From: Flaviflexus sp.
GTDB taxonomy: Bacteria > Actinomycetota > Actinomycetes > Actinomycetales > Actinomycetaceae
Assembly: GCA_030537635.1 (NCBI GenBank)
Contig: JAUNVM010000001.1
Coordinates: forward strand, 42,099-106,098
DNA: 64,000 nt
Direction of reading: 5' to 3'
The notes under the pieces are model-generated. The model had not been told where the DNA came from. It was given only the letters and a program-made list of their open reading frames with translations, and did not search any database. This document shows positions 46,704 through 54,058 of the stretch, piece after piece. Within the stretch, counting starts at the first letter, position 1, and each line of letters opens with the position of its first letter. The translations under genes and the position numbers were made by a program.

Positions 46704-47621
46704 ATGTCTGCCAAACTACGCGGCGTCATTCCGCCCGTCGTCACCCCCCTCACCGAGGACCGCCGCCTCGACGTCGCCTCCTTCGAGAGGTCCATCAACC
46801 GGATGATCGAGGCGGGGGTGGATGGTCTGTTCTTCCTCGGCTCCTCCGGTGAGGTGGTCTTCTCCACCGACGCCAGGCGCGAGGAGATCCTCACCGAGGC
46901 GGTGCGGATCACCGCCGGGCGGGTTCCCGTTCTCGCCGGGGTCATTGACACCCAGACCTCCCGGGTCATCGAGCACATCGCGATGGCCGAGCGTCTCGGT
47001 GTCGATGGCGTGGTAGCCACCGCCCCGTTCTACGCGCTCGGTGGCCCGGCCGAAATTGAGCGGCACTTCCGTGCGCTGCGCGAGGCCACGCAGCTGCCGA
47101 TCTACGCCTATGACATCCCGGTGTGCGTGCACACCAAGCTGCCGGTGTCCCTGCTCGTGCGCCTCGGGCAAGACGGCGTGCTCGACGGGGTCAAGGACTC
47201 CTCCGGAGATGATGTGTCCTTCCGCTTCCTCGCGCTGGCCAACAAGAAGGCCGGCTCCCCGCTCAGCCTGCTCACCGGCCACGAGGTCGTTGTCGATGGC
47301 GCCTACCTGGCCGGGGCTGACGGTTCGGTGCCCGGCCTGGCCAATATCGACCCCGAGGGTTACGTGCGCCAGTGGCGTGCCTTCGAGGCCGGGGACTGGG
47401 AGGCCGTGCGCACCGAACAGGACCGCCTCGCCGAGCTCATGCGGATCACCCAGGTGACCACCGGGGCGGTCGGCTTCGGTGCCGGCGTGGGTGCCTTCAA
47501 GGCCGCGCTCATGCTCCTTGGTGTCTTCGAGTCGAATCAGATGCCGGAGCCGGTGGCCAAGCTCGACGGAGACAATCTCGAGGCGATCAAGCAGGTTCTT
47601 GCCGAGGCGGGCCTCCTGTGA
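46704..47621 (+). CDS. nanA: N-acetylneuraminate lyase
   Basis: A 305-residue member of the DHDPS/NAL class-I aldolase family, here probably splitting N-acetylneuraminate into ManNAc and pyruvate. GSSGE (46-50) binds the carboxylate; the YDIP motif holds catalytic Tyr136; Lys164 in GVKDSSGD forms the Schiff base. Without context, dihydrodipicolinate synthase or a keto-deoxy-sugar aldolase would be possible; nanK and nanE immediately downstream favour the lyase. AAAGGA lies before the ATG at 46704, and the stop overlaps nanK. Confidence 0.85.
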   Translation: MSAKLRGVIPPVVTPLTEDRRLDVASFERSINRMIEAGVDGLFFLGSSGEVVFSTDARREEILTEAVRITAGRVPVLAGVIDTQTSRVIEHIAMAERLGVDGVVATAPFYALGGPAEIERHFRALREATQLPIYAYDIPVCVHTKLPVSLLVRLGQDGVLDGVKDSSGDDVSFRFLALANKKAGSPLSLLTGHEVVVDGAYLAGADGSVPGLANIDPEGYVRQWRAFEAGDWEAVRTEQDRLAELMRITQVTTGAVGFGAGVGAFKAALMLLGVFESNQMPEPVAKLDGDNLEAIKQVLAEAGLL

Positions 47622-48511
47622 AACTCGCCGTCGACATCGGGGGCACGAAGATTCGGGCCGGCCTGGTCTCCGACAAGGAGGTGAGTGCCGAGGCGGTGCG
47701 CCCCACGCGGGCCCACCTCGGCGCCGAGCATTTGCTCGCCGCCCTCACCGATCTCGTCGGCGAGATGATGACCGAGGAGGTCACGGCCATTGCCGTTGCC
47801 TCCGCCGGTGTCATCAAGGACGGCAAGGTTGTCTCGGCCACCGACCTGCTGCCCGGCTGGACCGGCACCGATGTTGCCGGCGAACTCGCGGGCTTTGGTC
47901 GACCGGTCACCGTGCTCGGCGATGTTCAAGCCCACGGCCTCGGCGAATTCGCGTATGGCGCGGGACGCGGCCACGATTCCTGCCTCACCGTCGCGGTCGG
48001 CACCGGCATCGGCGGCGCCGTCATCACCTCCGGCGGTGTCCTCGCCGGGGCACATGGCCTGGCCGGGCACATCGGCCACGTCATTCATCCGAAGGCCGCC
48101 GGGCTCGCCTGCTCGTGCGGGCGGACCGGGCACATTGAGCCCCTTGCCTCCGGCTCGGGGGTGAATCAGCGCTACCTGGCCGCCACCGGCGAGGACATTG
48201 ATGGTCGGGAGCTCACCCGGCGCGCCGAAGAAGGCGATGAGACGGCGGGGGAGATCCTCTACGGCTCGGCCCACGCTCTGGGCGAGATTCTCGGCAACGC
48301 CGCCAATCTCCTCGATCCAGCCATCATCATTCTCTCGGGGTCTATGACCCGTTCGGGACCGAAGTGGTGGACTCAGCTGCGGGAAGGGTACGAGAATGAA
48401 GCTATGGCCCCGGCTCGGGCAACCCAGCTGGTGAGCGGCGAGTTGGGGGACCATGCACCACTGATCGGGGCGGCGTGGGCCGCCGAAAGGAATCTGCAAG
48501 ATGCCTACTAG
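47618..48511 (+). CDS. nanK: N-acetylmannosamine kinase (ROK family)
   Basis: A 297-residue ROK-family sugar kinase that phosphorylates ManNAc. DIGGTKIRAGL (6-16) is the ATP-binding motif; VAVGTGIGGAVI and GAHGLAGHIGHVIH follow the sugar-binding region, with Asp102 as the probable base. The family zinc motif usually reads CxCGxxGCxE; here it is CSCGRTGHIE (165-174), with His in place of the third Cys. The GTG start at 47618 overlaps the nanA stop as GTGA, and the end overlaps nanE by 11 bp. Confidence 0.88.
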   Translation: MKLAVDIGGTKIRAGLVSDKEVSAEAVRPTRAHLGAEHLLAALTDLVGEMMTEEVTAIAVASAGVIKDGKVVSATDLLPGWTGTDVAGELAGFGRPVTVLGDVQAHGLGEFAYGAGRGHDSCLTVAVGTGIGGAVITSGGVLAGAHGLAGHIGHVIHPKAAGLACSCGRTGHIEPLASGSGVNQRYLAATGEDIDGRELTRRAEEGDETAGEILYGSAHALGEILGNAANLLDPAIIILSGSMTRSGPKWWTQLREGYENEAMAPARATQLVSGELGDHAPLIGAAWAAERNLQDAY

Positions 48512-49178
48512 TGACATGATTGCTTCCCTCAAGGGCAAGCTCATCGTCTCCGCGCAGGCCTATCCCGGCGAGCCGCTGCGCGATCCAGCCACAATGGCCC
48601 GGATGGCGCGGGCGGCCGAGATTGGCGGTGCCGCCGCCATCCGATGCCAGGGCCTCGCCGACATCTCCGCCATCAAGGGCCAGGTCTCGGTGCCCGTCAT
48701 CGGCCTGTGGAAGGAGGGCGAGGAGGGCGTGTACATCACCCCGACCCTGCGCCACGCCCGGGCCTGCTCGCTCGCCGGCGCCGACATCGTCGCCATTGAC
48801 GCGACCGGCCGGCCGCGACCCGATGGGCGGAGCTACGCGGAAACCGTGGCCGCCCTGCACGATGAGGGAATCGTTGTCATGGCCGACTGCGGCAGCTTTG
48901 CCGACGCCAAGCGCGCCTACGAGGCAGGCACCGACATCCTGTCCACCACCCTGTCCGGCTACACCCCGGACCGGGAGAAGACCGATGGGCCGGACGTTGA
49001 GCTGCTAGGGCAGATGACCGAGGCATTTGACACCCCGGTGATCTGCGAGGGCCGGGTGCACCGGCCCGATCAGGCTCGTGCCGCCATCGAGGCTGGCGCC
49101 TGGGCGGTTGTCGTTGGCACCGCCATCACCCACCCGACCACGATCACCGGTTGGTTCAACGCAGCGGTGCAGAAGTAG
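48501..49178 (+). CDS. nanE: N-acetylmannosamine-6-phosphate 2-epimerase
   Basis: A 225-residue TIM-barrel epimerase giving GlcNAc-6-phosphate. Characteristic segments: LIVSAQAYPGEPLRD, AAIRCQGLADISAI, VPVIGLWKEGEEGVYITPTL (catalytic Lys), IVAIDATGRPRPDG, MADCGSFADAKRAYEAGTDI, STTLSGYT, and CEGRVHRPDQARAAIEAGAW. It lies directly after nanK. The next genes, nagB and nagA, process its product, after a 126-bp gap with its own promoter-like sequence. Confidence 0.93.
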   Translation: MPTSDMIASLKGKLIVSAQAYPGEPLRDPATMARMARAAEIGGAAAIRCQGLADISAIKGQVSVPVIGLWKEGEEGVYITPTLRHARACSLAGADIVAIDATGRPRPDGRSYAETVAALHDEGIVVMADCGSFADAKRAYEAGTDILSTTLSGYTPDREKTDGPDVELLGQMTEAFDTPVICEGRVHRPDQARAAIEAGAWAVVVGTAITHPTTITGWFNAAVQK

Positions 49179-49255
49179 GCGGGAGCGGTTAGCCGCGTGT
49201 CCCGGCGATCACCTCAGCCAGTCGTTTAGTCATTCAATCACTCAGTAAAACTCAT

Positions 49256-49280
49256 TATCATTTCGCTGCGTCTCAGACGC
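49256..49280 (+). promoter_or_regulatory. Candidate nagBA promoter with palindrome at the start site
   Basis: TATCAT (49256-49261) is a -10-like hexamer in an A+T-rich stretch. GCGTCT-C-AGACGC (49268-49280), a perfect 6-1-6 palindrome, begins where transcription would start. A weak TTCAAT (49233-49238) lies 17 bp upstream of the -10. The palindrome is a candidate operator. It differs from the TCTGACA repeats ahead of the transporter operon. Confidence 0.45.
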
Positions 49281-49304
49281 CTCATAGTTAAGGACTGATA
49301 GTAC

Positions 49305-50072
49305 ATGCGCATTGCCATTGCCCCCACCCAGGCCGAAGGCACCGCCATCGCCGCTCGGGTGCTCATGGAGCGATTCGAACAGGGTAAGGCCCTGGGCGTG
49401 GCAACGGGATCAACCCCGCTCGGCCTCTACGATAAGCTGCGCGAGGCGCACGCCGCCGGCGAGTTCACCCTCGCCGGCTCCTCTGCCTACGCCCTGGATG
49501 AATACATCGGTATCGACGCCGACCACCCCCAGCGGTACCGCAACGTGCTTGCCGCCGAGCTCGTTGGCGAGGACAAGACCGGCCTCAAGGACGACGACCT
49601 GCACACCCCCGACGGGCTCGCGGACAGCCCCGCCCAGGCGGCCGCCGACTACGAGCAGGCCATCGCCCCCGGCGTTGACCTGCAGATCCTCGGCATCGGC
49701 TCCGATGGTCACATCGGCTTCAACGAGCCCGGCGGATCGCTCGCCTCCCGCACCCATATCGGGGTGCTCACCGAGCAGACCCGCACCGATAATGCTCGCT
49801 TCTTTGACAATGACATCGACAAGGTGCCCACCCACTGCCTCACCCAGGGCCTCGCCACCATTATGAGCGCGAAGAAGATCCTCCTCCTCGCCTTCGGGGA
49901 GAAGAAGGCCGAGGCGATGAAGCAGGTCATCGAGGGCGCCGTTTCCGCCTTCTGGCCCGGCACCATCCTCCAGCATCATCCCGATGTCACCATCGTCCTC
50001 GACGAGGCCGCAGCCGCTCAGCTGCAGCTGGCGGACTACTACAAGACCATCTGGGAGTCGTGGAACAAATGA
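49305..50072 (+). CDS. nagB: Glucosamine-6-phosphate deaminase
   Basis: A 255-residue enzyme that converts GlcN-6-P to fructose-6-P and ammonia. Motifs: LGVATGSTPLGLYDKLREAH, ALDEYIGIDADHPQRYRNVL (general base Asp), and GIGSDGHIGFNEPGGS, which contains the catalytic Asp/His and Glu. The length is close to E. coli NagB (266 aa). The stop overlaps the nagA ATG by 4 bp. Confidence 0.93.
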   Translation: MRIAIAPTQAEGTAIAARVLMERFEQGKALGVATGSTPLGLYDKLREAHAAGEFTLAGSSAYALDEYIGIDADHPQRYRNVLAAELVGEDKTGLKDDDLHTPDGLADSPAQAAADYEQAIAPGVDLQILGIGSDGHIGFNEPGGSLASRTHIGVLTEQTRTDNARFFDNDIDKVPTHCLTQGLATIMSAKKILLLAFGEKKAEAMKQVIEGAVSAFWPGTILQHHPDVTIVLDEAAAAQLQLADYYKTIWESWNK

Positions 50073-51214
50073 TCGACGCCAAGATCTACAACCGGGCCGG
50101 TGAACTCATCGGCACCCGCCTCCACCTCGACGATGGGCGGATCACGAAGATCACCGACGAGGCAGATAACCCGACCAAGGTGCTGCTTCCCGGCTTCGTC
50201 GACGTGCACTGCCACGGTGGCGGCGGCAAGTCCTTCCCCGACGACCCGGATCTCGACTCCATCCGCACCGCGGCCCTCACCCACCGCAAGACCGGCACCA
50301 CCCGACTGGTTGCCTCCCTGGTGTCCATGGCCGATCCGCTGCCCGCAATCGAAGCCCTCGTCGAGGCCTGCGAGGCCGGGCTGCTATCAGGAATCCACAT
50401 GGAGGGGCCCTACGTTTCCCCGCACAAGGCCGGAGCCCAGAATCCCGCCGTCATCCGCGAGCCCGATCTCGACGAGCTCGCCAGCTGGCTCAAGGCCGGC
50501 AAGGGCTGGATCCTCACCATGACCATCGCCCCGGAAACCCCGGGCGCGGACAAGGCCGCCCGCCTCCTCCTCTCGCACGGGGCACGGCCCTCCTGGGGCC
50601 ACACCGTGGCCACCACCAAGCAGGCCCGCGAGGCGATCGCGGCCGCCAATAAGGCCGCCGAGGAACTCGGCGTTCCCGCCCCCGCCCAAACCGCCACCCA
50701 CCTGTTCAATGCCATGCCCGGCCTCGCCCACCGCGAACCCGGGCCCGTGCGCGAACTCATGGCCGCGGGCAAGCGGGGCGAATGTGCCGTCGAAATCATC
50801 GGCGACGGCGTCCACATCGACCTCGACCTTGTCTCCGACGTGCTCGGCATCCTCGACGATCCCGAATATCCGGCCGGCATGCTCATCACCGACGCCATGG
50901 CCGGGGCCGGCATGCCTGACGGGGATTATCAGCTCGGGGCGCTCGCGGTCACCATTGCCCATGGCACCGCCACCCTCACCGGCACCGACACGATTGCCGG
51001 CGGCACCTCCACCATTGCCGACCAGGTGCGCCTGCTCGCCAAGCGGGGAGCGGACCTGCCGATGATCGTGCGCGCCGCCTGCCTCGCGCCCCTGCTCGCC
51101 CTCCACCTGTCTGCCCCGGACATCGCGGTCGGCGAGGAACTCGAGGCCGTTCTCCTCGACGAGAACTACGAGGTCGAGACCGTCTGGCGCGGCGGCGAGG
51201 AAGTTACCGATTAG
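50069..51214 (+). CDS. nagA: N-acetylglucosamine-6-phosphate deacetylase
   Basis: A 381-residue amidohydrolase that removes acetate from GlcNAc-6-P ahead of NagB. The HxH metal motif is VDVHCHGGGG (His47, His49); GIHMEGPYVSPHKAGAQ carries the metal-binding Glu; ATHLFNAMPGLAHREPG holds His residues for substrate binding; ITDAMAGAG has the catalytic Asp. I chose the ATG at 50069, which overlaps the nagB stop; a GTG 9 nt upstream is in frame but inside nagB. It is the end of the amino-sugar locus. Confidence 0.93.
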   Translation: MIDAKIYNRAGELIGTRLHLDDGRITKITDEADNPTKVLLPGFVDVHCHGGGGKSFPDDPDLDSIRTAALTHRKTGTTRLVASLVSMADPLPAIEALVEACEAGLLSGIHMEGPYVSPHKAGAQNPAVIREPDLDELASWLKAGKGWILTMTIAPETPGADKAARLLLSHGARPSWGHTVATTKQAREAIAAANKAAEELGVPAPAQTATHLFNAMPGLAHREPGPVRELMAAGKRGECAVEIIGDGVHIDLDLVSDVLGILDDPEYPAGMLITDAMAGAGMPDGDYQLGALAVTIAHGTATLTGTDTIAGGTSTIADQVRLLAKRGADLPMIVRAACLAPLLALHLSAPDIAVGEELEAVLLDENYEVETVWRGGEEVTD

Positions 51215-51248
51215 ATCCCCCACCTTTCAGCAGCACCGCTGCAGCATG

Positions 51249-51277
51249 CCGAGGGCCCCGCGCGGGGTCCTCGGTTT
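51249..51277 (+). terminator. Intrinsic terminator after nagA
   Basis: CCGAGGGCCCC (51249-51259) and GGGGTCCTCGG (51264-51274) pair with one G-T contact around a GCGC-type loop and are followed by TTTATG. Confidence 0.75.
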
Positions 51278-51306
51278 ATGCGTGGCGGGCGGGCGCAGGT
51301 TGGCGC

Positions 51307-51372
51307 GACGGCCGCGTGAAGGTCGCGAGATGGTGGCGTGGTAGCCGGGCGATGGTCGCGTAGTGGGCGGGA
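51307..51372 (+). repeat. Three imperfect tandem repeats with 22-bp period upstream of the sigma factor
   Basis: Units at 51307-51328 (GACGGCCGCGTGAAGG...), 51329-51350 (GATGGTGGCGTGGTAG...) and 51351-51372 (GATGGTCGCGTAGTGG...) share GAxGGxxGCGT. The 22-bp spacing is about two helical turns. The array ends 34 bp before the probable -10 of the sigma factor gene. Confidence 0.55.
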
Positions 51373-51406
51373 TAGGCGCGGGTCGGCCCTCGGGGCTGGG
51401 GTTGGA

Positions 51407-51419
51407 TAGAGTGAGGGTG
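51407..51419 (+). promoter_or_regulatory. Probable leaderless promoter of the sigma factor gene
   Basis: TAGAGT (51407-51412) ends 7 nt before the ATG at 51420. The GAGGGTG between them may also act as a ribosome-binding sequence for a longer transcript. I searched for the SigR-type GGAAT-N18-GTT autoregulatory promoter and did not find a well-spaced copy. Confidence 0.4.
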
Positions 51420-52016
51420 ATGGACAAAGAACTGACCGAAGAGACGGAGGCTGAGCGCACCGAGCGCTTCGAACGCGACGCCCTGCCGTATCTTGACCAG
51501 CTGTATGGCGCGGCCATGCGGCTGACTCGTAATCCCTCGGATGCTGAGGACCTGGTTCAGGAGACGTACGCGAAGGCGTATGCCGCCTTCCACCAGTTCA
51601 CTCCGGGCACGAATCTCAAGGCCTGGATGTATCGCATCCTCAACAACACCTTCATTTCCTCCTACCGCAAGAAGCAGCGCGAGCCGCTAAAGTCGGATGC
51701 TGCGGAGATCGAGGACTGGCAGATGCTGCGGGCCTCGACCCACCAGTCGACCGGGCTGCGCAGCGCGGAGGCCGAGGCGATGGAGCTGCTGCCCGATGAG
51801 GAGATTCGCTCCGCCATGGCGGCCCTGCCCGAGGATCGCCGGCTCGCCGTCTACCTCGCGGACGTGGAGGGCTTCGCCTACAAGGAGATCGCCGAGATTC
51901 TCGACATCCCGCTCGGCACGGTGATGTCCCGCCTTCATCGCGGGCGCTCCCAGCTGCGCGAGCTACTCGGAGAATATGCGGCGGACCGGGGATATCGCGC
52001 GGAGGCAAAGGCATGA
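51420..52016 (+). CDS. sigR: ECF sigma factor, SigR/SigH type
   Basis: A 198-residue group-IV sigma factor. Region 2 has [33 protein letters not shown] and [20 protein letters not shown]; region 4 has [20 protein letters not shown] and [20 protein letters not shown]. This spacing and the ISSYRKKQR segment match the SigR/SigH branch that controls thiol-oxidative stress genes. The adjacent zinc anti-sigma gene, overlapping by 4 bp, confirms it. Starts at ATG 51420; GTG 51417 is the alternative. Confidence 0.92.
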   Translation: MDKELTEETEAERTERFERDALPYLDQLYGAAMRLTRNPSDAEDLVQETYAKAYAAFHQFTPGTNLKAWMYRILNNTFISSYRKKQREPLKSDAAEIEDWQMLRASTHQSTGLRSAEAEAMELLPDEEIRSAMAALPEDRRLAVYLADVEGFAYKEIAEILDIPLGTVMSRLHRGRSQLRELLGEYAADRGYRAEAKA

Positions 52017-52294
52017 GCGACATTAATGAAGTAGCCCGGCAACTCGGCGCCCACATCGAGGGCACCTGCGAGGAGGTGCGCGCCCACCTCTTCGAGCTGC
52101 TCGACCAGGAAATGACCGCAGCGCAGCTGCAACGCCTGGGCGATCACGTAGCCCAGTGCGATCAGTGTTCGCGCGCCGCCCAGGCCGAGGAGCACATGCG
52201 GGACATCATCCGGCGTTCGTGCTGCGAGGAAGCGCCCAGCTACCTGCGCATGAGGGTCACCCGGATCACCCGGCGAGAGAGCTACGGGGATTGA
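52013..52294 (+). CDS. rsrA: Zinc-binding redox anti-sigma factor, RsrA/RshA type
   Basis: A 93-residue ZAS-family anti-sigma factor of the mycothiol system. The zinc site is Cys19 with His45-x3-Cys49-x2-Cys52 (HVAQCDQC), which has the same spacing as the Streptomyces RsrA ligands; a later Cys70-Cys71 pair ([14 protein letters not shown]) also matches. Disulfide formation under oxidation would release the sigma factor. The ATG overlaps the sigma factor stop codon. Confidence 0.93.
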   Translation: MSDINEVARQLGAHIEGTCEEVRAHLFELLDQEMTAAQLQRLGDHVAQCDQCSRAAQAEEHMRDIIRRSCCEEAPSYLRMRVTRITRRESYGD

Positions 52295-52348
52295 GGAAGC
52301 CCCGGGGCGGGCTGATATACTCGATGCGGTCAATGTGAAGGAGGAACC
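52291..52348 (+). promoter_or_regulatory. Promoter and ribosome-binding site of the bL37 gene
   Basis: TTGAGG (52291-52296) overlaps the rsrA stop codon; TATACT (52316-52321), preceded by TGA, gives a strong -10 with a 17-19-bp spacer depending on phasing. GAAGGAGG (52338-52345) lies 3-4 nt before the ATG. This would let the ribosomal gene be expressed apart from sigR-rsrA. Confidence 0.55.
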
Positions 52349-52423
52349 ATGTCGAAGCGTGGTCGTAAGCGTAAGGCTCGGAAGAACCGGCCTGCCAATC
52401 ACGGCAAGCGTCCCAACGCCTGA
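52349..52423 (+). CDS. Small basic ribosomal protein bL37 (25-residue class)
   Basis: Twenty-four codons encode MSKRGRKRKARKKNRPANHG followed by KRPNA. The KRGRKxR start and the ANHGKRPNA end match the actinobacterial large-subunit protein bL37 found in mycobacterial ribosomes. About half the residues are Lys or Arg. It has a strong Shine-Dalgarno (GAAGGAGG) and its own promoter. It is so short that automated annotation often misses it. Confidence 0.9.
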   Translation: MSKRGRKRKARKNRPANHGKRPNA

Positions 52424-52436
52424 GTCGTATTGAAAG

Positions 52437-52474
52437 AGTGGCCGTGTCCAGGTGGGCGCGGCCACTTAGGTTTA
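52437..52474 (+). terminator. Weak hairpin terminator after bL37
   Basis: AGTGGCCG (52437-52444) and CGGCCACT (52459-52466) form an 8-bp stem with a 14-nt loop, followed by TAGGTTTA. The long loop and broken U-tract make it a modest terminator. Confidence 0.45.
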
Positions 52475-52506
52475 GGTAAACTGGGAGCGGCTTAAGGAGG
52501 GGGAAG

Positions 52507-53076
52507 GTGGCAAGCATTCCGCCGTTTGCGGCACGGATTTCCCGTATCGCGGGGCGCCGATCTGTGGCCTGGCGGTGGTTCATCGACCTGTTCAATGGTT
52601 CCGAGGAACTCTTTGACGACATTCGGGGTGGACAGTTCGGTGTCCAACTGAGGGAATTCTTCGCCGAGATCGGCCAAGAACCCCTTGCCCACGGGCCCCT
52701 CATGTCCCTCGACGTGTATTCCCGCGGCTCGCGCCGTCGCAAGCGCGAGGATGACTATGCGGCCTTCTACCGAGACCACGAGACCTTCCTTGCTGACAGC
52801 CACCTCGTCGACACCCTGCACACGATGTCCCGGCTGTGCCAACGCGAATCGGCGGCGTGGGCGGCCGGCGATCTCGACGGGGGCCGGGATGCTCGCAAGG
52901 ATGAATTCAAGGTGCTGGAAACCGGCCTGGAGGCCGAGCTCAACGAGCTGTGCCGGCGGATGATCTCCGAGGCCCAATCCCACGTGTGGCGCACGCTTGG
53001 CCGGCTCCTGCTCGTCTTTGTTGCCACCGAAACCGGCCACCAGTCCTCCCTGCCCAAGCCCGGCAGATTCGGCTAG
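52507..53076 (+). CDS. Unrecognised 189-residue helical protein
   Basis: I do not recognise the family. The GTG at 52507 follows AAGGAGGGGGAAG and TAAACT (52477-52482) could be its -10 element. The protein is soluble and mixed charge: an N-terminal part around WRWFIDLFNGSEELFDDIRG, a central RGSRRRKREDDYAAFYRDHE, and a long helical C-terminal half (DARKDEFKVLETGLEAELNE). The last hydrophobic stretch (LLLVFVATE) is too short for a membrane helix. It is closed by a clear terminator, so it looks like a free-standing gene. Confidence 0.65.
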   Translation: MASIPPFAARISRIAGRRSVAWRWFIDLFNGSEELFDDIRGGQFGVQLREFFAEIGQEPLAHGPLMSLDVYSRGSRRRKREDDYAAFYRDHETFLADSHLVDTLHTMSRLCQRESAAWAAGDLDGGRDARKDEFKVLETGLEAELNELCRRMISEAQSHVWRTLGRLLLVFVATETGHQSSLPKPGRFG

Positions 53077-53098
53077 AGACAGCCGGTTCGCAAGTGAG

Positions 53099-53125
53099 AA
53101 TGCCCCGTATGAGCGGGGCATTTTT
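53099..53125 (+). terminator. Intrinsic terminator of the 189-residue protein gene
   Basis: AATGCCCCG (53099-53107) and CGGGGCATT (53114-53122) form a perfect 9-bp stem with a TATGAG loop followed by a run of T (to 53125). Confidence 0.85.
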
Positions 53126-53189
53126 GGGCGCCGGGAGGCAATGCGTTGCTGGCGGGAGCGCCGAGTGCCCGATGACCTCGGAGCTGGTC

Positions 53190-53780
53190 TTAAGCGGAGA
53201 TGCCGAGCCAGTGATGCCAGCCGTTGTGCAAGACAAGCCAGGCGAGCAGGCCGTAGCCGGCCTGCTGGGGAGTGTAGGCACCGGGGGTCGACATGTCGGT
53301 GCGCCACTGATCGTGGCGGGCGAGCGGATGGAAGGTGTCGACGTAGGGGATGGAGCGGCGGGCCGCCACATCCGCGTAGGCATTCGACAGATCCGAAAGC
53401 ACCTTGGCCGGCACATCGGTGCGCGGCGGCGGCCCCACGACGAAGGGCTTGAGCTGATGCCGGCTCGCATTGTCGAGCAGGTTGGCAAAGTTGAGGCGGG
53501 CGCGGGCCAGCGACAGGCCGTGATCGAGATCGTGCGAGCCGAGCCCAATGACGAGCCGATTGTCGGCCTCTTCTGACGTGCGCGGCAACACCTCGGCCTG
53601 CCAGCGCTCAGCCAGGCCCTGGGTGTCCTCGCCCGGAACGGGCAGCACCATCGGAATAAGGGGCAGCGGGGCATCCGTCCGGGCAAACACCCGGCCGGTC
53701 CAGCCCATTGCCCGAGCATCGCCCAGGCCGGCCACCAGCTCATCGCCCACGACGATGACGCGAAATTCCTCGATACTCAC
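53190..53780 (-). CDS. SGNH-hydrolase-fold protein lacking the catalytic serine
   Basis: A 196-residue SGNH/GDSL-like protein. Block I, usually GDSL, reads VVGDELVAGLGDARAMGWTG, with Glu14 where the nucleophilic Ser belongs. The block III region is GLGSHDLDHG. The C-terminal Asp-x-x-His motif is not visible; the region reads TPGAYTPQQAGYGLLA, where the His seems to be Gln. The fold-defining glycines are kept. It is therefore probably not a classical esterase; a binding or scaffold role is possible. The GTG start has GGAGGC upstream. Confidence 0.7.
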   Translation of the reverse strand: MSIEEFRVIVVGDELVAGLGDARAMGWTGRVFARTDAPLPLIPMVLPVPGEDTQGLAERWQAEVLPRTSEEADNRLVIGLGSHDLDHGLSLARARLNFANLLDNASRHQLKPFVVGPPPRTDVPAKVLSDLSNAYADVAARRSIPYVDTFHPLARHDQWRTDMSTPGAYTPQQAGYGLLAWLVLHNGWHHWLGISA

Positions 53781-54015
53781 GCCTCCAGCTTCTCACACGT
53801 CCCGCGCCGGGGAGGGCTTCACGGGCGGCGTGTGGCTAAGAGGCGGACTTTGCGCCAGGCCAATACCCACAGCGGACGACACCCGCCCGACGTGAGCCTG
53901 GCCAGAACCACGGCCGCCAGCGGGATCCTTGCCGGGTCGATGATGAGGGCGAGGGCGGATGCGGCCAGGCGGATGACGAGAATGAGGACTCGCGACGTCG
54001 GGTTAGGTGGGGACG
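53781..54015. other. Intergenic region with no recognised gene
   Basis: These 235 bp between the divergent SGNH-like start and the end of kgd hold no convincing open frame on either strand and no obvious RNA gene. The promoter of the SGNH-like gene should lie at its left end. Confidence 0.4.
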
Positions 54016-54046
54016 AAAAACCGGGGGCGGATGTCCACCCCCGGTT
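54016..54046 (-). terminator. Rho-independent terminator of kgd
   Basis: Read leftward, AACCGGGGG and CCCCCGGTT (complements of 54038-54046 and 54019-54027) pair around a TGGACATCCG loop that has its own GGA/TCC stem, followed by TTTCG. It begins 12 bp after the kgd stop. Confidence 0.8.
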
Positions 54047-54058
54047 CTTTCGTTGGGT

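Noticed and set aside
51369..51403. SigR-type autoregulatory promoter (GGAAT-N18-GTT) before sigR
   Set aside because: GGGAT at 51369 and GTT at 51401 are separated by 27 bp, too far for the consensus.
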